From: Siphonodentalium dalli
Taxonomy: Eukaryota > Mollusca > Scaphopoda > Gadilida > Siphonodentaliidae
NCBI GenBank assembly: GCA_032622095.1
Contig: CP136066.1
Location: forward strand, 155,643,152-155,707,151
Reading direction: 5' to 3'
DNA length: 64,000 bases
Made by a program: the position numbers and the translations under genes. Position 1 is the stretch's first letter, and each line of letters starts with the position of its first letter. Positions 23,401 to 38,400 of the stretch are shown one piece after another. The notes under the pieces are model-generated. The model was not told the DNA's origin, ran no database searches, and was given only the letters and a program-made list of their open reading frames with translations.

Positions 23401-26400
23401 GGTGACTAATGGGTGAACATCACCAACTTTAACTGGGGAAAATCAATCTGATCCTCGGTCTCCCATAGCAGAATTAGGTTCCCAGAGATAGAATTTGCTG
23501 ATGCTAGCCCGCCATGCAGGAGAGCATCACTAAATTCACCCTCTGGGGACCTCATTCTGCAAGTTTATTTGCAGGCTTGAAAACTACGAGGTCAACTCAC
23601 CTCCCGGTGTACCAGTCGGAGCCCCCGCTCCTGAAGACACCATTTCTGATGTTGGACTGTGTTGAGATCCTCCAGACACTCCCGGACTATATGCTTCCTC
23701 TGATTTAGCCTTCAACAAGAGATTAAAATATTATAGATGATCTATCTCTTCCCAGAAAGTGTTATATAGATTCCAGAGTATAAAATAATAAATATGAATC
23801 GAGGACACCTGTCCAGAAAAGTTTCTATCAATTAACATACATTTTTTATTTAGAATTTATCTTTATCACATCCGCTGTGGGACAGTTTAAACAGAAATCC
23901 AAGCAAAAACGTTCATAAAATACCAAAAGCATTCCAAGATGGACAGCTTTTAGTTACTAGGAACCTCAATCACGGCAAATTTTATTTCAACAAAATATTT
24001 ACCATAATCAGGTGGCCTGCAGGGTGTGGTAAAGGATTTAGTCATACAAAGAGTAAATTCCAAGATAGCTGCTGGCGGCCATGTTTTTCATCGAAAATCG
24101 TTCAAATTTGATATCTCCTGTTTATAGATGATCCAAAACATGCATGTAATTTTTCATAACAATTCTCCAATAAATGCAGGCTGCAGCGATGGATTCAAAT
24201 TTGAAATCCAAGATGGCTGCTGGCGGCCATGCTTTTTAACTAATTTCGGAAAAAAAATGAAGACTCCCATCTAGAGGTCACCCCGAAGATCCATATGAAG
24301 TTTGGCGATGATCGGATGAGAGATGTAACCTGCAGGGTGTGCTAACGGAAATTGTTGACAGGCGAACGCACAGATAGACAGACAGATGATGGATGCCAAC
24401 CCATGGCAATAGCTCAAACTTGACTTTGTCAAGTTGAGCATATAATATACCGGAGAACAGTAATTGTGAAAATTATGACAAGTGTCACGCAAATAAAAAC
24501 AGTGCTATTATAATGGATGAATTTCCAAACATCATGGCGTAAACAACTGGCGTAAATAGAAATTTCAATAGATTATCATTTGACAACAAAAAGTTGTTTG
24601 AATATAGGCAATTTAGCACTGAAAGTAAACGTGGATATCAAAATTAGGGTGAATAAAGAATTTTCATTACAGCATGCAAGGCTCAGTTGCTGATTGGTAG
24701 TAAATATCTGCTAATAATTATTTAATTGACAGCTGTGAAAAGATCCATTGAGGACATACAACAGAGATTTTATACATACCTTCTCTCGACTCGAAATATC
24801 GACATTATGCACAGCCAATAGCAAGCTGTAGTCCATTATTTTGAAACTCTCTAATACCTATAAAAAAAATATTTATTCATAAGCCATCAATTCACAAAAT
24901 ACTGTAAAACAATTGGCCGACACTTAATCAGCCATTAATGTGATTTCTTAATAACCTTCAGCTATGTCTTTCAGAAAGAACAGGTGCGAGCGGAAATGTT
25001 TGGCACAATGCCAGAATTGTTGATTGCAATTTGATTGGGCGACAACAGGGGGGGTTTGCAAATTTTATCTGAACACTAGGCGGGGGTGGTTCAGCAGTCA
25101 CTTTTCTTCAAAATAATGGGACAACAGGTTTCAAGAATGCTTCAATTATGTAATAGGTATAAACTTAACTATTGGTAGGGGGTTTGAGTTCACCATCAGT
25201 TAATAATGAGGGATGACACCAATGGGTCAGCTTGCTAAATGTTTTCATCAAGGATCTATCAATGCACATTGACATGGAAAGGCTCAGGTTTAAATAGACT
25301 ACTCAAAAAACCATAATAAATAAAACATAAGGCCAAACAAAGTTAAACTTTCGTTTCTCAGGCATATTTTTTTTTTAAAGCATGCGCGAGGGTAATTTTT
25401 TATTTTTGTTCTTGCCGTGTGTGGCTGATAATGCAAGCAGTCAGCATAAGACAACAATAAAGAGGAACACTCTGTTGTTAGTTACTTTGATCAAAGGAAT
25501 GAGCTTTCTTATCATATAAAATGGGTTATTTTGGGGTATCTGATAATATAATGTATCATAACATGTACTAGGAAAATTGTCAATAAAAATTGGCATGTCT
25601 TGGTAAAACATATGCATGGACAAATTGTAAAAAAATGAACATGTGACAAGATTACAACCAATACAATTATTTGCTGATAAACAGTTTCTGTATGTTTGTA
25701 TCTGCAAATTATTGGATTGGTTGTAAACTTGTCACATGTTCATATTTCACAATTTTTCCATGCATATGGATGGTTTAAGACATGTCAATTTTATTGATAA
25801 TTTCCCCAGTACCTATTATGATACATATATATACTAATGTGGCCATATCTGACATTTTTGCCATGCTTTTATAATCACCCTACATGGATCAGGTAAGTTT
25901 TCAGTAGAAACTTCAAGTTTTTTGCCACAAAGAATTTATTTCAAAACAAATGTAAAAATAAAACTCTAGAAAATTTAATGAAAACAAAATGGTATGTCCA
26001 TACCTAACACATGAGATACCCTCTCCTTGTGCAAAACCATAATATTTAAAACGCACATGTACATGTATGGCTACTCTCTCAAGATGTGAATGACCTGTTG
26101 GCACAGACATGAATAAAAAAAAAAAATTCACGATCAATTGGTGGCACACCATGTCTGAGATTTTGGGTCGTTATAGCCTCCAAAGCTGCTGAAGATACCA
26201 CCGAAATCACAACTCCTGCTTTTCAATTTATCCCGATGTAGATCTTAGTACAACAATAAGTTCACAACAGCATCAATGAACAGCTTACCAGCTGAGTCAG
26301 CACTTACAACCATTGACCATCCAACATTATTTTTAGCTAGCAAGTCAATAAGATCATTGAATAGACGATATTTGGAATTTCCTTCGGCAAGCTTTTCATC

Positions 26401-29400
26401 AAACTTTGCAGGAAGAACTCGTTGTTGCTGTAACTCACTAACTGTTTTGACTTTTCCATCAAAAGTTGGAAAGCATTTGTTCCAGACTTTCCAGTGGTAC
26501 TAGTAGCATTTTTGTCAACAGTCTCAGGTTGTTTTACTTTTACGACGAACTTAATATACTTCCCGAAATCAGAAAGCAAATCAATAACTTTCACGGTCGA
26601 GGTTACCCGCTGGAACGATCGATCGATAGTGCGATCAGTCCCCACAAAACACTCAAGTTCAAGTACTTGCGATGTTGCTAATGAAGCATCAAGATAGAAG
26701 TTCTCGAATTTATTTAAACAGACATCTCGATATAGCTCGATTAATGTACGCTGTTCCTCTTAACGATCCAATCAAGAAGTATCTTGTCATACTTGACGAT
26801 CTGGAGTGATAGAAGCTTCGGCATATTTCCGTAATTCGAGGTATGAATTGGACGTTGCCAAACGGTCACCTCTGCGTACAAAATTGCGAACACAAAACGC
26901 ACCGGAATGTAATGCAACAAAACACGATATTTCGTACCGATAAAAACTTTGCACGCGCGGGGGTTTAGGTGGATGCTCGCGCGCCTGAGAAACAAAACAT
27001 AAATTTTGTTTGGCCTAAAGGTGTTAAAACAAACTTTAACCGATTTCAGTGATATTCGGTACATGGGTCTAGGATCAGCTCTGGATGGGAGCTGTCAAAT
27101 TTGAACGATTTTCGATGAAAAACATGGCCACTGGCAGCCATCTTGGATTTTACTCTTTGCATCACTATAATCAGGGTTCGCGCTGTCGGTAGCCAAATTA
27201 GCCAATGTCCAATCTTTTTCGAATCTGGCTAATAAAAATTTCATTTGGCTAAACTTTTGGCTAAACTTTTTTTTACCCCAAATGGAGACGGAAAGCATGG
27301 AGTCGGAAAGCTAACTAACAAAGCGCTGAATAGATCGACATTCAAGTCGAAATTAGGTGACGAAAGTATTTCGTACCACGGAAATATCGTACAATTTCTA
27401 CAATGAGTAACAAACGCAAGCTGCACATAATCAAACTTCATGAGATAGCAAAATGTAAGCTCTAACATTTAACCAGCCTAATCGTCAACACGCTTAAGCT
27501 GTATACTGGTTATGTAATTTTTTGTTGATTAGGCAGTCTGTAAGTTAAATTAACTGAATGCTTTGTTCCTTACAGACGAGCAGTTCTTAACTCAGTGGTT
27601 ACGTAATTGTGTCATATACTGCGTCCCGTCTAATAACCTGGCTTCACACCATATAAGGTTTGAATACAACAGTTATCACCTTATTATAATAAGCAATAGT
27701 TAGCGACCGTCATGGTGTCATCGACATAAGAGTTATTACAATTGGTTTAGCGGATTTGTGTGATTATAATTATATAGAATTTTCACCGGCCTTTTTGCGT
27801 ATGGTCTGATGTGAAATCCTGCCGTATTCTATATTAATGTTTTATGAATTGATCTACCTGTGTGATACCTATGTTCGTATAATATTGTTTTTAAAGTTGT
27901 TTTTGTGTTGTTTTAATTATGTTTTTATTCTGAGTAACAAATAAAGACTATAATCCTTTAGCACACACTACAGAGCTTATCCCTGTTATCGATTGGTTCC
28001 AATCGTATCTGACTGATCGTACACAAAAAGTACAGATTGGCGACACGTTCTCGGAACCTAAATTGCTTCACTTCGGAGTCCCGCAAGGCTCAGTTTTAGG
28101 ACCTGTTTTATATTCGATGTACGTCAAGCCGCTCAGTGATGTAATTAGATCCAATGGTGTTCGTTACCACATGTATGCTGACGATATTCAAATGTACCTT
28201 TCTTTCCCGCCTTGTGACATAATTGAAAACTTGAAACAAATACAGGACTGTATAACTGATGTAAAATCGTGGATGGAAATTAATAAACTTAAGTTAAACG
28301 AGGAAAAAACGGAGTTGATGTTATGTGGAACCGATTACCGCATTAAACACACTGATGTTCATCATATTAAAATAGGTGATTCGGATATTCAGTTATCATC
28401 GTCTGTCAAAATTCTAGGTGTTGTTTTGGATAACACACTATCCATGAACTTACGGGTCAACTCAATGTGCAAATCCATGTTTGTGGAGCTTCGTCGCATC
28501 TCGCAGTTACAGACATATTTAACACAGACATGCTCACAGACCCTTGTTTCTTCATTTGTATTTTCAAAACTAGACTATTGTAATGCCATTCTCGCCGGCA
28601 TCACAACTGAACACTTGGATAAATTGCAAAAAGTAATTAATGTTGCTGCAAGGATTGTTTTCCGCAAACCAAACTTTTCACATGTAACACCATTGCTACA
28701 AGAACTACACTACCTTCCTATTCGTGCACGCATAGACTACAAGTGTGCGTCATTCTATTATAAAAAATCAGAATCTAGTTAAAGTATTCTCCCTGTATTG
28801 CCTCAATATTTTGATAAACTTTTAAGTATGTATGTTCCACCTACGAATCTGAGGTCAAAGGCTCAAGCTCTAATGGATATTCCATCAAAAAATTTAAAAA
28901 CTTATGGCGATAGAGCATTTGATTCGTATGCGCCAAATGTTTGGAACTCACTGAGACACGACACAAGATTTGCAAACTCTCTGACCAAATTCAAAACTTT
29001 GTTAAAGAGTGAATTATTCTGTGCTCACTATGGGGAAGTTACCTCAGATGTTGTTTAATTATTTTGATGTATGTGTATATCTATAGGTATGTGGTGTGTA
29101 TAGATGTATGTATATCACGTGTGGGCAGGGTACTAGTAGGAATGTAAGCGCTCTGGGTCATATGGGATAAAGCGCTATATAAAAACTATTTATTATTATT
29201 ATTATTATTATTATCCCTCATCTGATCATCACCAAACTTCATATGAATCATTGGTGTGACCTCTCGATGGGTGCCTACCATTTTTTCCCGAATTCTGTAA
29301 AAAACATGAAAAAATATGGGGTGGTGGGTACCTAGTGGCCCTGTTACCTATATATTTTGATGTTCAAATGTCACTGTTTCTATGCTCTATAGGGATACTT

Positions 29401-32400
29401 CTGTTCGTGATTAAATCATTTTGAGCTAAAAAAATTTAAAGAAAATTTTCTATCCACACTCCAGGGAGAGGAACTTATATGATCTGTATAATCTCATTAA
29501 TCTGTGCTCCAATATCTTAGTTCCATTTTACTATTTACTATTATATAAATATTGCATGGCTTGGAGTTGTCTATGCCAAAATAGTGGTCCAAGGGGAGGA
29601 ATAGTCCCCAAGCTGGAGGACCACAATTTTGGCATAGTCAATGACAAGCTGTGGAATATTTATTATATTTTATCGAATGTTTTTAATGCTGTCCCAGAAC
29701 ACTTTAATACTTTTTCTACTGACAACAAACTTAAGAATTGTTTCGAAAATTTAGTATAGTGCGAACTTAGGGAATTGACAATAAATATCAATGTGATGTG
29801 CTATTCAGTGAATACAGGTATGGGATAAATCCTTACATCAAAAATGGATCTTAGGAAAATCTATTTCTCTAGTTGTTGACTATAAAGACATTTCGGACAA
29901 AATTTGTTATACTTTTCCAGCGAGGTAGAGTTGAATTTCAAACAAGAGGTTGCACCACAAGTGCTGGGATAACCCCATGGTGAAAATTTAAATATGGGCA
30001 GGTTGGAAACCAAATTGTGAAAAAAATGTGAAGAACGAACAAATTACTTGACAATTCTAACGAATGACGGACGGAAATCCAACATTTTCAAATAAAGAAA
30101 GAGGAATGACTCTTGAAACAATATTAATTCAGTACATGAACTATAAAACTTGTGTAAGTTTTACGATATTGATCTCGGATCTCCACCACTGACTACCTGA
30201 CTGACAATAGTAAAATCGCTAAAATGCTTATAAATATTTATGAAATAATAATTGTGCTGTCAGCCACCATATCCTCCATTTAACCCCTTCTATACTAAAT
30301 ACTCAATGACGAATAGTTAGGAAATGTTCAGATAATAAGTTCAACAAACGACCATAGTTCATTGGTTGAACTTATTACCTGAACATTGCCAATCAATGAA
30401 AATTAATTCTTCTGCACTTGTATTATTTTAATTGCCTGCTTATATTACCTGAACATCCCTCCAGATGAATAATAGACCATTCCAATGAATACTTTTATAA
30501 CTGAGTGGGATAATCTATTGAGTATAGAAAGGGTTAAATACAAATTGGTACTTTCATTGATTACATACCAGACAATCTCGTTCCAATGTTTTAAATAACG
30601 CATCATAGGTTTCCCTCTCTAAGAAGCAGCCATCTGTATTGAGCTGCATAAAGTCTAGGTCCTTGAGAGTCGGACACGATTTATTCCTTTCAGCTTTTGA
30701 AGCTTTCCTTTTATATGTGCTTCCTTTCATATCATACTTTTCATGCATTGTAAACTGAGATGGAATTATGTTATTCATTATGATAAATCGAATATTCTTC
30801 CCTCCACACTGAAATGAAAGAAAGTTTTCAATTATCAAAAAAAGATATCTATATTCAAAACATTGTGCCAATGAATGTGATGAGTGGAGATTCATGTTCA
30901 TAGAGACGAAACATCACAATAAAGGCGCAAACATATGTGAAAGAAATAAAATTAGATCACAATGATGTAATCGGGTATCAACATATCGCCCCATCCCTAC
31001 CTGAAATATTTATAATAGATAGATAACATGCCAAGTGAAACTCAAGTCTGGTATATTACTAGTTCTGGTTGTATTCAATTTAGTTATCAGAGGGATAGAA
31101 TCTTAACCAGAAAACATGCCAAAAAATCAAACTTGGAAAATGAATGACCATGACAGGGTTTCAGCTATGGTTAAAATGTAGGATCCGTAGAACCTATGAT
31201 AGGGTGGGCTGATCATGGTTTGGCCAGTCGTATGAAAATTTTTAAATTCCAAAAAACATATTTCCTTGCACCTGACAATATTGCTGGGCGGTTGTATTGG
31301 GCTATACCCTATTTTCTTGCACCTGAGAATATTGCTGGGCGGTTGTACTGGACTATAAAATTACTGCTGTAATTTGAAAATCACACCGCATTACACCTGG
31401 TTACATGATATTTCCCTAAATATCAGTAAATATTAAGAAATTTCACTTAATTTATCATCTATGAACAGAAGACAACCCTGGTCACAGATATATATGTCAT
31501 GGTAATATCAGATCAATCTAATCATGAATGCGGAATTGCGGAATTATTATTTGGCATAAAAATAAAAAATTCATTTGGCAAAAGTAAACTTCGGGCCAGT
31601 GCAAACCCTGATAATATTATACTCACCTGATAGCAGTAGAGACCGTAGAATTTTGGCAATAAAGTTCTAGGGTTCTGAACTAAGTTCTGAAATAAAAGAG
31701 GCATAGAGAATAAATGAGCTTGCACCACAGGTAAACACAACCAAGATATGACTAATGGAATCATTTGTGGATATTTCACAAAATAAAATCAGCAGGTAAT
31801 GAAGAATTATGACATATTTAACCCTTTGATGACGGGAGTTGTTCTGTTGTAGCATTGAAGACGCTGTGCCAGTGCATTATCTTATATATTGCGAGTTTCC
31901 CATATGGAGACTCGCATATATAAGAGAGTGCACTGGCTTATAAGGTTAAGGCCAATTGTTAGGTCACTTGCAAAAAGTTAATATTGCAGCACTTGGTGTA
32001 AAACGAAAGAAAGCAAGATTCAAATGCAAAGAAGCCTTCACACCATGATATTGAAACGTTTGTGTACCGGCATAATTTTTTTCTTCGTAATCGTTAAAAC
32101 TTTCCCGTAATGTTTTTCATATTTATCTAATTTTACGTAACTTATTCTTACGTAAATTTTAAACACGTACTACGAACGTTGCACGCCTCCTCTAGTTCAA
32201 CCATTCTCAATTCATAACCACGTTTAAGAATTCGCACAATTAGCGTTTTACTCAAATATCTTGTGTATTTACATTTCTGTATTTCACGACAAAATGTCAT
32301 AATTATTACTTCCGGTTACTTTCCTAGTAACCTCTTTTATAACGGCCATTCTCATTGGTCAATATTTTCTAACGGCTTTTAAGTTACTATATAAGCCTTC

Positions 32401-35400
32401 CAATCAGAAGCCTCGGGGCTTCTGTCCGTCATCGGTTCGCATGCTATTTTCATCACACGTAAACAATAACAGCTGATTAATTAGGTGATAACTGTCAGAT
32501 TTATCTCAGGTGCAGTCGCATCGCTATTTCGGCATTTGTTGATATTGGTTTTCGGAGTTGTAAAGATTTCCAGTAGCAGTGGTCATTTAATAATATTATT
32601 CATACTTGGAATAATATTTAGTAGTTAAAGGTAATTCTTCGTTTTATGCATTTGATGGATCTTTTAGGTATTTTACCTGGATTTCACCTGAGTAGACACT
32701 TTGCCATTTTCCGAGATCGAGAATCATGAGGCGGAACCATGGATGGATTAGTTTGCAATTGGTGACATAGTCTTAGTAAGCCATGAGCTAATATGATATC
32801 TAATGGTGGAATACATGGACATGAGGATCTAGGGCATTGGTTAATTTACATGTATAAAGTGGATTAATATTCCACTTATTTACAGGCTGAAGGGAATTCC
32901 AGGATATGGAGTGGTGGATTTCAGGAACCATGCAAGGCCAGGGTAGATCAAGTATAGTCATGATAAGTGTCTGATCAGGTGGTCCAGTGTAAAATGCTGC
33001 TTATAGGTTACAATCTTGGCTTATTACTTAGTGATATTAGATTGCGGTTGGGTTTCACCCTTTATTCATGGTTTAGATCTTTTCTGGGAATTTACCCGAA
33101 TATATTCTACAACTTTGGTCCCTACTATTTCCTGTATATCGGATAGTATTTTAGATGAAAAAAAAATAAGTAAATGAAATGGTTTAAGGTATGCAAGTAT
33201 GGTAGTTCTGTCTAAGAACTGTCTATATAGGAAACGGCATTTTATAGACGTTGCAAAGAGTACAGAATTTTGTAGTTTGCTTGTAATTAAAAATTACCAA
33301 ATTAATGCAGTAATGGAACATTTTCATATCAGGCTTTCAAATATATGCCTTTTGCTCCCATTAGTATTAAGCATTTTTATAGTGCAATTATGTCACTGGT
33401 AAATACTGGAGTTAAACCATCAGTGGTTATATTCATCATTTATTGTTGAAGTTGTTTATGCATTTATTGGTTAATAAATATCATTGTTGTTAGTTACATC
33501 TGACTCATATTGCTGACACTTTGGCCAATCACTGTGGTAGGATTATTTCTAAATAGGCATATGAGGTATGCGCACACTTCATATTGTACTGGGACGCCAT
33601 TGTAGATCTATAACTATACCCTGGGGGAAACAGGGGTTATATAGGTAAATTTGATATACCATGAGAAGGTTGTAGGCTGTCGGTGGCTGGACTATGAACG
33701 GCACCAATCTATATCACTGAGGCCGGGATGAGATAATCTATCCAATGGATAAGCTAGGGACCAACTTCCAGGTCATGTGCTGTTAATCACCTTGATTAAC
33801 CTATATTGGAGAGGTCAGGACCATCCGACAGAAATATACATTACAAGTCACTGTCCCCCTCTGTTACTAGTATGCTATTGAGCATGATTTACGCTACCGG
33901 TTATTATGGTTAAACTTGTATATGGGCGAGTCGTTCATCGGCATTCCGCTCGGCCAATTGTTTTAGTAGGGCTTTGTAATATCTAAGGACCCCTACCCCC
34001 TCGATCGTTACAATATCATCAGTCTGTTTTCAAGCATTAACCCTTCCATGAATTCCTGAAATTTTGCGAAAACCCTGTGCCAATGCATTCTCTTATATAT
34101 GCAAGTTTCCCAAAGGGAGCATCAAATATGAGAATACTTTGGCCTAACAATATTTACCTTTTAACTTGTAAGCCAGTGCATTCTCTGATATATGCAAAGC
34201 TCCCGAAGGGACACTCGCATATATAAGAGAATTCACGGGGACACTTAATGCTGCACCAGCACAGCTCCCATCATGAAAGGTTAAAGTTCATTTTTATTCA
34301 AGTTCAGTTGGCAGAAAATTGCAGTGATGACGGAGAAGCTAAATGTTTATTGTAATTTACCATGTAGTATCCTGGTAGCAGCTTCTGAAGGAACTCAGCT
34401 TCTTTGTGTTGTACTGTTTTAATGATGAAGTTATCGTCATTTGTTATGTAGAATATACTGCCACTTGCCCCGGGATTTGACAGTTCTCGTAAAGGCTCAT
34501 GACACAAAGACAGCTGTCAAATAGATAAACAAATAATTTTTAAAAATAAAAGTATTAACCGTTTCTTTACTAAATACTCATTGATGAGTAGTTTCATTTG
34601 GGAAATGTCCAGATAATAAGTTCAATAAATATGACTCCTTCTGCACTTGCAATATCTGTTCATTTGTCTGTTGTCTACTTATATTTTCTCCAGATGACTA
34701 ACAGACATTTCTACTTTTATAACAAGTGGTAGAATCCATTCAGCTAAAAAAAAGAGTTAACTATCGATACTCCATATACATTATGATCTGAATCAACCTC
34801 GTGGTTTCAAAGATTTTTAATAGCCACTTACCAGCAAGTGACTTTTTCCAGATCAGACAGCAACTTAAAACAGACATTTTGGCTTATGAGAACATATTAT
34901 CTTTTACCATATACAATAGGCTGTGACCAAAGAACTAAATCAACTCTCTCTACACTGAGTGGATTCTCCCACTCAGTTATAAAAGTATAGTATACATTGG
35001 AATGGTCCATTATTCACAAAAGGCTGTGTGCCAAAGAATTTAGTGACATTTTCATCAAAAATCGTTCAAATTTGTTAGCTCCCATCAAAAGATGGTCTTA
35101 AACATGCCTGTAAATTTTCAAAATAATTCTCCAATAAATGCGGAGTGTGCCAATGGATTCAAATTTGAAATCCAAGATGTGTTTAAGGACTTTTGGGAAA
35201 AATTAATGGCTCTCATCTAGAGGACACCCTGAAGATCCATATGAAGTTTGGTGATTATCAAATATTGCGAAGTCGCCTTCTAGGCTGGTCCCTGGTGACA
35301 TTTATATTAGACCAGATATATCACTATCGAAACATATCTTGAACATTAGCTGGGCCCTATAAACATATATGGCAATATAATTATATACTACAACCACTTA

Positions 35401-38400
35401 CCATGAAATCATCAGGTTGGATCTCAAATAAGTCTCGAAAGTAACGGAATGCAATTGGAGCATATGTCTTGAATCTAAAATCACTGTAGTGGTGAGCTGG
35501 ACTCAGGTTACTTCCCTCACTACAATAGCAGAATGATAATTTGATTTCATAAATATTATCAAGAAAAAATGTGATCAAAATGTGATAGAGAAGTTATCTG
35601 TCATGAAAATGCACTGAGGGGAATGGAACACTCGACTCATGGAAAGGTGTGAATATGTCATATTCAAAATCTGAATTTCACAATGAAATTAATCATTAGT
35701 AAATGTTGCAGAGCTTCAACGCAGGCACTGTCATGCAAAGGACTAAGAAGTGAAAAGAAAATAATAATGTAGCTTAAGGCTACTCCTTCAAAGAGGTGTA
35801 ATATAATATGTAAGTGCAGAATACTCCTTCTGTTTCAGTTTGGGCTGTAATGATAAACTTGGTCACAGTATGATACAATTCGCGTGTTCTCCAATGATTT
35901 ACCACCTGAATGATTAGAATCAACATGTTTAAAACTGGAGATAGAGTTCATTTTTAACTTAAATGCAGTTTAATAGTTAGCTAGATGAGTCATGGACACA
36001 TACCGGTAATTAACATGTGAACTAGAGAGTACATTGCAAGATTTGCTCTTTTACACATGCTCATCTTAAGAAATTACTTTTCCCTGTATTACGATACACA
36101 TGACACAATACGATATGCCTATCGTTTAAAAGTGTATGATGGTCATTGAATTTACATTGAATCGTTACAGCCCTATGGACATTTGAAACTTTATTTTGGT
36201 ACTAGTAGTAGCATCAGAAAGATTTGGATGGGAGCTGGATGGGGATAAAAAAATTTAACCGTATCTTTTATATATGTATTCCAAAGATTGAATAACCCTT
36301 CCATGACTTGAGCTTCCTGAAATTTTGAGAAAAGCCTGTGACAATGCATTTTCATATAAATGCGAGTCTCCCATAGGGAGCCTCGCATATATAAGAGAAT
36401 ACATTGGCTAACAATATTTAACTTGACCATGTACATGTAAGCCAGTGCATTCTCTTATATATAAAAGTCTGTAAAACAATTATCAAGTACATGAAAAATT
36501 AGATTGACTATTTATTGCACATTTATCTACAGAGAGAGCCTTGGGTCACTTTAAGTTCAATCAGTAATATGGTATTTTATATGTGATGAGAATCCAAATT
36601 CATTCCATGAATAAAGCTCAAATAAATGGAACTGAAAGTAGCAGAGAGTCTCCAACCATGCATGCACATGACCTATTTATGCAAAAGTGGGTGACACACA
36701 CTGAATGACCCTCATTCACAACATGTGTTTAGCCCTTCCATGACTGGAGTTTCCTGATTGTTTGCTAAAACCCTGTGCCAACGCATTCTCTTATATATGC
36801 GAGTCTCCTTTAGGGAACCTCACATATATAAGAGAATACATTGGTTTAACATATTTACATTGACCTTGTAAGCCAGTGCATTATCTTATATAAGCGAACC
36901 TCCCTATACTCACATATATAAGAGAATTTATTTATTTATTTCCAATGCTGCACCAGCACAGCTCCAGCCATGAAAGGGTAAAGGACAACTGTAAACCATT
37001 TGATGTTTGCCTCATTGTTAATAAATTTTGTCTCTGGGTGCCAAGGATTAATAAATTAATTTATTGTGATACACTGTATGACACATGATTTTGGCACTGA
37101 AGTATGAGAGCTATTTAACCTGCTGACCCTGGGAATGGGCATAAAATAAGAGAACCTAGTACATATTAATTTGTTGCAAATTGTGTCTCTAGGTGTCCTG
37201 AACTAATAGATTTCTTTAACGTTACACATGATTTTGTCACTACAGAATGAGATATAGAATATACACATAGTGTTTCTGAATAACAAATTTAATCCACGAG
37301 TGGGATTGGCGATTTACACCACGAGCTTCAGCGAGTGGTGTAAATCTCCAATCCCACGAGTGGATTAAATTTGTTATTCAGAAACACTATGTGTATATTT
37401 TGTTTATGCCACGATCTTTACAATGCGATGGATAAACACTTTTCTGTTCAAATTGTATGGAGAAAGTTTAATCCACTCTGCGAAGTTTAATCAACAGTAG
37501 GCACGTTTAATCAACAGGTGTTGATTAAATGTAAAATTTAAACAGATGGCTTTTTTATATAGTAAGATTGGCGATCGTGGTATAAAACTATTTAACCTGC
37601 TAAACCCGGGAATGAGCCAATCAATAAAGCTCATATTACACTGAACATTATGCTAATAAGTACCCAATACAGAAACGATAACATTTTTGAAAGTCAATTA
37701 CAATAAAATTGTGTGATCCATAAATACAACCCGGCGGAACATGCATATCTTGTATATCTATGCCACAATGTCAGACACACTTCTGTGATCATTGGTATTA
37801 AACTGTGAAAATTACCCTTCCATCAAATTTAGATCAAACAAGCTCCAAATTGAGACAGACTACATAAGAATTACAACATACCACCATATTTTTGGTTTCA
37901 AATTGTTAAACGTATCGTGTTAGGTCATATGGGTTGTCACCAATGGATACCCTGGTTTCCTGCTAAGTGCTTTGATGTGATCGATGTTTACTGCGTTAGG
38001 TCATATCGTGCAATACATCGTCATATTGGGATATTGTCACATCATAAACAACGGATACCTTGGTTCCTGGCAAATTCCTGCTAAGTGCTTTGATGTGATC
38101 GACCATGTAGCAATACAGAATAACTTTCATAACTCTGGTGAAAATTAATGGGCAGAACCCAATTACGAACTTGACCTGTACATTGGGATAGTAAACTCAT
38201 ATACCGAATCAAATATCAAATAGAATATTTCATATTTATGTTCTCCAAAATTATAAGATCTTTCCCATTTTCGTCTGTATGTAAAAATTATTTATTAAAT
38301 AAAACACATAGTCAATTTTTTTGTGAATGGTGGACAGACAATTAAAGACATCAGTTCTTCAAAATATAACAAACAATTTGAAAAATATGGACTTATCTTT

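Noticed and set aside
31967..34036. Possible solo LTR with a TATA-like box at 32387
   Set aside because: No TG...CA boundaries with a matching short duplication could be found.
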